From: Prorocentrum cordatum
Taxonomy: Eukaryota; Sar; Dinophyceae; Prorocentrales; Prorocentraceae
Direction of reading: 5' to 3'
Assembly (NCBI GenBank): GCA_963575745.1
Contig: CAUYUJ010015748.1
Location: 221,001-285,000 of the forward strand
Length of the DNA: 64,000 bases
Part shown: positions 60,300 to 64,000 of the stretch, piece by piece
Position numbering within the stretch: position 1 is the stretch's first letter
Layout: the number at the start of each line of letters is the position of its first letter
The notes under the pieces: model-generated
What the model was told of the DNA's origin: nothing
Seen by the model: only the letters and a program-made list of their open reading frames with translations
Databases searched by the model: none
Translations under genes and position numbers: made by a program

Positions 60300-60455
60300 C
60301 GCCGTCGGACCTCAGGGCTGGTGCCCGCGGCCTTCTCGGGAGGCGGCTGCTCCGCGGCGGCCTCCGCGGCGGGCGCCGGCGCGGCGGCGGGGGTGCCCTT
60401 CTTGGACTTCGTGGCTGCGGCCTTGCGGGGAGCCTCGGAGGAGGAAGCGATAGCG
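60300..60455 (-). CDS. Ala/Lys/Pro-rich exon of the 60.3-63.2 kb gene (likely)
   Basis: The minus frame is open: AIASSSEAPRKAAATKSKKG, then TPAAAPAPAAEAAAEQPPPEKAAG. A basic AKSKK segment followed by an Ala/Pro/Glu linker resembles the linker in the exon at 60920-61289. No domain. Confidence 0.35.
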
Positions 60456-60464
60456 GTGCCGCCA

Positions 60465-60545
60465 CAAGAAACCTTTTACAAGAAACCTTCCACAAGAAAC
60501 CTACAGTGGAGGCCAGTCCACAAGAAACCTTCCACAAGAAACCCA
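60465..60545. repeat. CACAAGAAACCTTC tandem repeat
   Basis: About four units of 14-20 bp. Confidence 0.75.
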
Positions 60546-60690
60546 ACCATGGGACCCCAGGACGTCCACTGACTCTAGGTGTGGAAAGGTCACGCTTTCC
60601 ATGGCAAAACCATCGATGCCCAACAAAACCCAAGGCACCCTAAAGGCAAGCAGGCTGTTTCTTGGCATGGGTCTCCACTGTACTCGCCCT
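60530..60690 (+). repeat. dispersed repeat (copy of 11845-12000)
   Basis: GGACCCCAGGACGTCCACTG and TTTCTTGGCATGGGTCTCCA, as at 59930-60090. Confidence 0.75.
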
Positions 60691-60734
60691 GGAGAGCCCT
60701 AGTCGCCACGGCCGGATTCTCTTGGAAGTTAGAA

Positions 60735-60900
60735 GCCTCCCAAATTGGGTCCGACTAGATGGGGTCGGAGAATCGCGCCACATCGCCAGTGCATCGCCGA
60801 CGTCGGCGACGCACTGGCGCCGTCGGCGTGGAGAACATCGGGCTCCGCATCGAGCCTCATCGGCTCCGACCCCATCTGCTCGGAGCCCATCTGGGAGGCC
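60735..60900. mobile_element. palindromic MITE, 'GGCCTCCCA' family, copy C
   Basis: GCCTCCCAAATTGGGTCCGA on the left and CATCTGGGAGGCC on the right, with GCATCGCCGACGTCGGCGAC inside. Confidence 0.75.
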
Positions 60901-60919
60901 TGGATCTGGTCAGAACGTA

Positions 60920-61289
60920 CCCCTGTAGAGGTCTGGGGAGCAACGGTCTCCATCCCTTGCTGTTCACTCGGAGCCGGCTGCGCCGCCGCGGCGGCGGCGG
61001 CCTCCGCGGCAGGCGCCGGTTGCGCGGCGGAGGCGGAGGCGGCCGACTCGCTGGTAGAATCATAAATGTAAAGCTTGCACGGGTGCCTGCAACAAGTCGA
61101 TATCGGCTTGCAGTGCTCCTTCTTGAGCTGGTAAGGGAACTTCTTGAGAGCTGCATGCCCGAAGCTGGGGTGCCCGTTGCTGACCGTGATGGCCGAGTAC
61201 CCCTTCAGCTCTACGGTTCTCTTCAAATTCTCGAGCGTTGTGTGGGACCGCCAATTTCGGATGATCTCGGCGTCTCCCTGCCCGCACAT
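60920..61289 (-). CDS. exon with conserved-looking Cys/His segment, unrecognised gene
   Basis: Minus frame: MCGQGDAEIIRNWRSHTTLE, then LKRTVELKGYSAITVSNGHPSFGHAALKKFPYQL, then KEHCKPISTCCRHPCKLYIYD, followed by an Ala-rich linker. The WRSHTTLENLKR-x(n)-GYSAITV layout resembles small sugar- or protein-binding modules, but I cannot name the family. Four Cys in HCKP-STCCRHPC could form disulfides. The exon lies downstream of the exons at 62093-62471 and 62864-63163 on the same strand. Confidence 0.45.
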
Positions 61290-61299
61290 GTCTCGGGGG

Positions 61300-61487
61300 C
61301 GTCCAAGAGGGGGACGTCCAAGAAAGGGGGGTGCAAATCATGGCCCGCGGCATGTGCGCGGCCCCAGGGCCGGGTACGTAACGACATAAGAGGAGGCACC
61401 ATGAAGTCTCAGGACATACCATGGCCACGCCAGGATATCCCCCCCCCCTGGTCATCAACCCCTCTTGGTCGCCCCCGAATGTCGATG
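61300..61487. mobile_element. MITE-like element with GGGGGCG ends
   Basis: TCGGGGGCGTCCAAGAGGGG on the left faces CCCCTCTTGGTCGCCCCCGA on the right. The internal GTGCAAATCATGGCCCGCGG matches 56506-56692. Confidence 0.75.
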
Positions 61488-61625
61488 TCTGTGTACTCCA
61501 GCCACCGTCCACCCCTGCCCGTGACGGAGGGCCCTGAGCTTTCGGCCACAGCGGGCGGCCCCGCCGCAGAGGCAGCGGCAGCGTTCGCGATGGGCCTGTC
61601 TGGCGACGTCAACTGACCACTAAGA

Positions 61626-61819
61626 GGCCTCCTGGAGGGGCTCCGAGCAGACGGGGGCCGGAGGACCGCACCGCATCGCCACTGCATCGGCGATGCATTG
61701 CCGATGCATCAGCGATGCCTCAGCCCACATCGGGCTCCACGTCGGGCCGCATCGCGGATGCATCGCCGATGCGGCGCGATCCTCCGACCCCATCCACTCC
61801 GACCCCGTCTGGGAGGCCC
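61626..61819. mobile_element. palindromic MITE, 'GGCCTCCCA' family, copy D
   Basis: GGCCTCCTGGAGGGGCTCCG on the left and GTCTGGGAGGCCC on the right. The middle holds GCATCGGCGATGCATTGCCG and GATGCATCGCCGATGC. Confidence 0.75.
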
Positions 61820-61974
61820 AGGGCCGCCGCGCCGACCCTGACTGGGACCATCCTGGGCCCGCCGTGGGCCATCCTGGCTGGGGCCGGCCCAGGAGCGACG
61901 AGAAGCCTCCCAGAGGCCCAGAAAAAGGGTAAGCAGAAGCGTCTAAAAGCCGACCCTCGACCTCCGATCATCGA

Positions 61975-62026
61975 CCCTCGATCGTTTAACGGGCGAGGGT
62001 CGATGAGCCCGTTAAACGATCGAGGG
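61975..62026. repeat. perfect 20-bp inverted repeat with 12-nt loop
   Basis: CCCTCGATCGTTTAACGGGC (61975-61994) and its exact reverse complement (62007-62026). It lies in an inferred intron. GACCCTCGA also repeats just before it. Confidence 0.95.
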
Positions 62027-62092
62027 CACACCTCCTGAGCCCAGGATGGGGCCGGCCAAGATCGTGACGCGGTCAGCTGGCGTCGTCCGAGC

Positions 62093-62471
62093 CTGGAGAT
62101 GTACCCGTGGCTCCACGTGATGTCTCCATTGGGCAGCAAGGTTGCGGACACCGCTCCGCTGAGGGTGTTGCCCCGTATGGTGTAGCTTTCACAGGCAACG
62201 GATCCTGGCTGCGCGCCGGGCCCAGGCTTCTTCTGGTTTCGAAAGAACGTCACTTTGTCGCCAACCTGGGCTGCTCGGAAACGGTCCACGATCTGGCTGG
62301 GGTCCCCACCGATCTCGAAAGAGAAGTAATCCGCGTTCAGTGGGGTGCTGCCCAAACCAGCACTGGGCGCCGATGGCGCCGCGGCGGCGTGGCTGCCACG
62401 CCTGACCACCAGCCGCCGTGGGTCGCTGTGGGGCACGAGGATGCACTGATCGCGGTCGCCGACGGCTAATT
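62093..62471 (-). CDS. exon of an unrecognised multi-exon gene
   Basis: Begins after CCTCCAG|AATTAGCC. Reads LAVGDRDQCILVPHSDPRRL, then ADYFSFEIGGDPSQIVDRFRAAQVGDKVTFFRN, then SYTIRGNTLSGAVSATLLPNGDITWSHGYISRL. The last block has the even spacing of beta strands. It ends TCTCCAG|GCTCGG, a possible GC donor. Follows the exon at 62864-63163. Function unknown. Confidence 0.5.
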
Positions 62472-62863
62472 CTGGAGGCATTTGCTTCTTCTGGAGGCAC
62501 TTTCCGAAACCAAGGACCAGGTCGGTGGACGTGCTCTTCGGTGAGATGGTGCCGTCGCTGTTGCCTGCCAGCTCTTTTACTTCCTTCTCCTCCTTCCTTC
62601 CATCCTGCCTTCCCTGACCAAGAAAAATACATTCCCAATCCCAAAATCATGGATTCACCGAGGATTCGAAAAACGGTCAAAGACTTCGGGGTACGGTTTG
62701 CGTTCGTCGATGTCCCCCTGAAAAAACCCTTCCCTGAAGTCTCCCTCCCCGAAGTCTCGAAGAGCCTGCGTTTTGCTTTGACCCCTCGCGTTTCCGGGAT
62801 TAGGCGTCTGTTTTGAATTAGTGATTCTCTCGTCCCACCTTTGAATTTGCAGTACCAGCTCAC

Positions 62864-63163
62864 GTCGTAGTGCAGCGGCCCCCACAGCATGACACGATTA
62901 CCCGAGCAGTCGAACTCGCGGAACGTCGCTTCAAGACCAAGCCGCGGACTCCCGACGAGGTGGATTGTGTCCCCCTTGGTGCTCCACTGGAAGCGCGACG
63001 CGTCCGAGAGCGGCGAGAGCTGGAATTCGGCCGTCTCGCTCTTGTTCGAGAAAGGCGCCCCGTTCCATGACGACTTGCCGTTTTTCAGCTTGTCGCCGGG
63101 CCAAGTGTTGAATCTCTGCGCCCGCAAGGCACGCTCGCTGGCGGCGTGCACCAAGAGGAACTC
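62864..63163 (-). CDS. exon of an unrecognised multi-exon gene
   Basis: Minus frame EFLLVHAASERALRAQRFNT, WPGDKLKNGKSSWNGAPFSN, KSETAEFQLSPLSDASRFQW ... FDCSGNRVMLWGPLHYD, then CACTACGAC|GTGAGC, a canonical donor. Beta-rich with several Trp; no named family. Upstream is (TCTC)n, so the acceptor is approximate. Confidence 0.5.
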
Positions 63164-63179
63164 CTCCCCGCCGGTCTCT

Positions 63180-63375
63180 CTCCGTCTCTCTCTATCTTCC
63201 TCTCTTTCTCTCTCCCTCTTTCTCACTCTCTCCTTTCCCCACCCATCTCTATCTCTATATCTGTCTCTTCCATCATTATGTCCTGTCTCTCTCTCTCTTC
63301 TCTCTCTCTCTCTCCCCCTCCTTATTTCACCCTTTCTCTCTCCTTCCCTCTCTCCCCCTCTCTCTCTATCTTTAA
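63180..63375. repeat. (TCTC)n microsatellite
   Basis: CT-dinucleotide-rich tract with CCC and AT interruptions. From 63400 to 64000 only GC-rich repeat-like sequence is seen, including GGGGCCATGG/CCACGAT inverted words near 63670-63705. Confidence 0.9.
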
Positions 63376-64000
63376 GTGTGACTGTACGCTTCTCTTTGTT
63401 GTGGCTGTTCTTGCTGGAGCTCTCCAGGGCTGTCTGGAGCGCCTCAGGAGGCGTCCAGAAGCTCGGTGGCACCGTCAGAGGCCCTGGAGGCCGTCTTGGG
63501 GGTGGCTCGGGCCTGTCACGAGCCGCCCAGAGGGCTCTGTGAGGGCCGTCGCGCGCCATCTGCGGCGGCCCGCAGGCGCGCCCCGGGGCCCCGGGACACA
63601 CATTTGCGCTCGAGGGCGTGGCCCCCGACACCCCCAGGCCCGGTTGCGCCGCGACATGAAAAGAAGGGGCCATGGCATCCAGGAAAAGATCGTGGCCCCG
63701 GCCACGATACCCCCCCTAAACCATCACACCCTAGGGAGCCCACAAAGGACGTACGCGCCCAGCTATGTACATGACCACGGCCCCTCGATCTGCGAGACCG
63801 GCCGCGTGATACGAACCTTCGGGCGATGCGTACTCTCGAAACCAGCGTGGATTCATGTACGTGTACGTCCTTCTTTCGCTCCTGACACCCGTTGGACCGC
63901 CCCCGGTTTTCCTGCAGCGGCGAAGTGGCTAACATCGCGAGCGCGAAGCCAGGACAAGGTTGACACGCTCAGGCGAATTACCACCCGACGTAGCAGATGG

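Overview
ORGANISM. The window looks like nuclear DNA of a dinoflagellate. It is GC-rich and repeat-saturated, with very few coding islands. Three sites carry exact or near-exact genomic copies of the dinoflagellate 22-nt trans-spliced leader (SL), each at the 5' end of a retroposed or transposon gene (6216-6237 minus, 24118-24139 minus, 42407-42425 plus). Protein types also fit: a Roco GTPase, a single-exon pentameric ligand-gated channel, Ty1/copia and LINE elements. I recognised no tRNA, rRNA or CRISPR array, but an RNA search was not possible.

LAYOUT. (1) 1-6.24 kb, minus strand: decayed LINE-type retrotransposons. One has an ORF1-like part, endonuclease and RT and is headed by an SL relict; a second, truncated copy runs to the window edge. 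(2) 6.24-30 kb: a dense patchwork of microsatellites, minisatellites, MITE-like palindromes and a GC-rich dispersed module (about 14 copies). Within it lie scattered minus-strand exons (Roc and COR domains of a Roco protein at 8.3-9.3 kb, a Roc P-loop exon at 29.8 kb, a SAM-like exon at 26.4-26.6 kb) and one intact intronless gene, a pentameric ligand-gated ion channel (22342-24093). That gene sits inside a complete retrocopy: SL, CDS, A-tract and a 12-bp target-site duplication. (3) 31445-52477, minus strand: a Ty1/copia LTR retrotransposon with identical 89-bp LTRs (5-bp TSD, PBS, PPT, gag-PR, IN, RT-RNase H). (4) 33553-47677: a 14.1-kb DNA element inserted in that copia pol gene between IN and RT, with 36-bp terminal inverted repeats and a 5-bp direct repeat. 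It carries a 686-aa putative transposase and three or four further plus-strand genes with short introns, four arrays of an 11-bp GGGAAGTTTGC-type repeat, and an inner pair of long inverted repeats built from GACCCACCCGC-type minisatellite. (5) 52.5-64 kb: microsatellites (including a tract of about 1.1 kb of polypyrimidine), a roughly 115-bp satellite, more MITE copies, and minus-strand exons of an unrecognised multi-exon gene (60.3-63.2 kb).

HOW IT FITS TOGETHER. The order of events can be read from nesting. A copia element entered a (GGA)n microsatellite recently, since its LTRs are identical. The 14.1-kb element then entered copia pol, so it is younger still. Its transposase, terminal repeats and cargo genes look like a self-contained mobile system of a kind I cannot assign to a named superfamily; this is the best candidate here for something undescribed. 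Elsewhere, introns consist largely of MITE-like elements, and mRNA retroposition marked by SL relicts has supplied at least one host gene.
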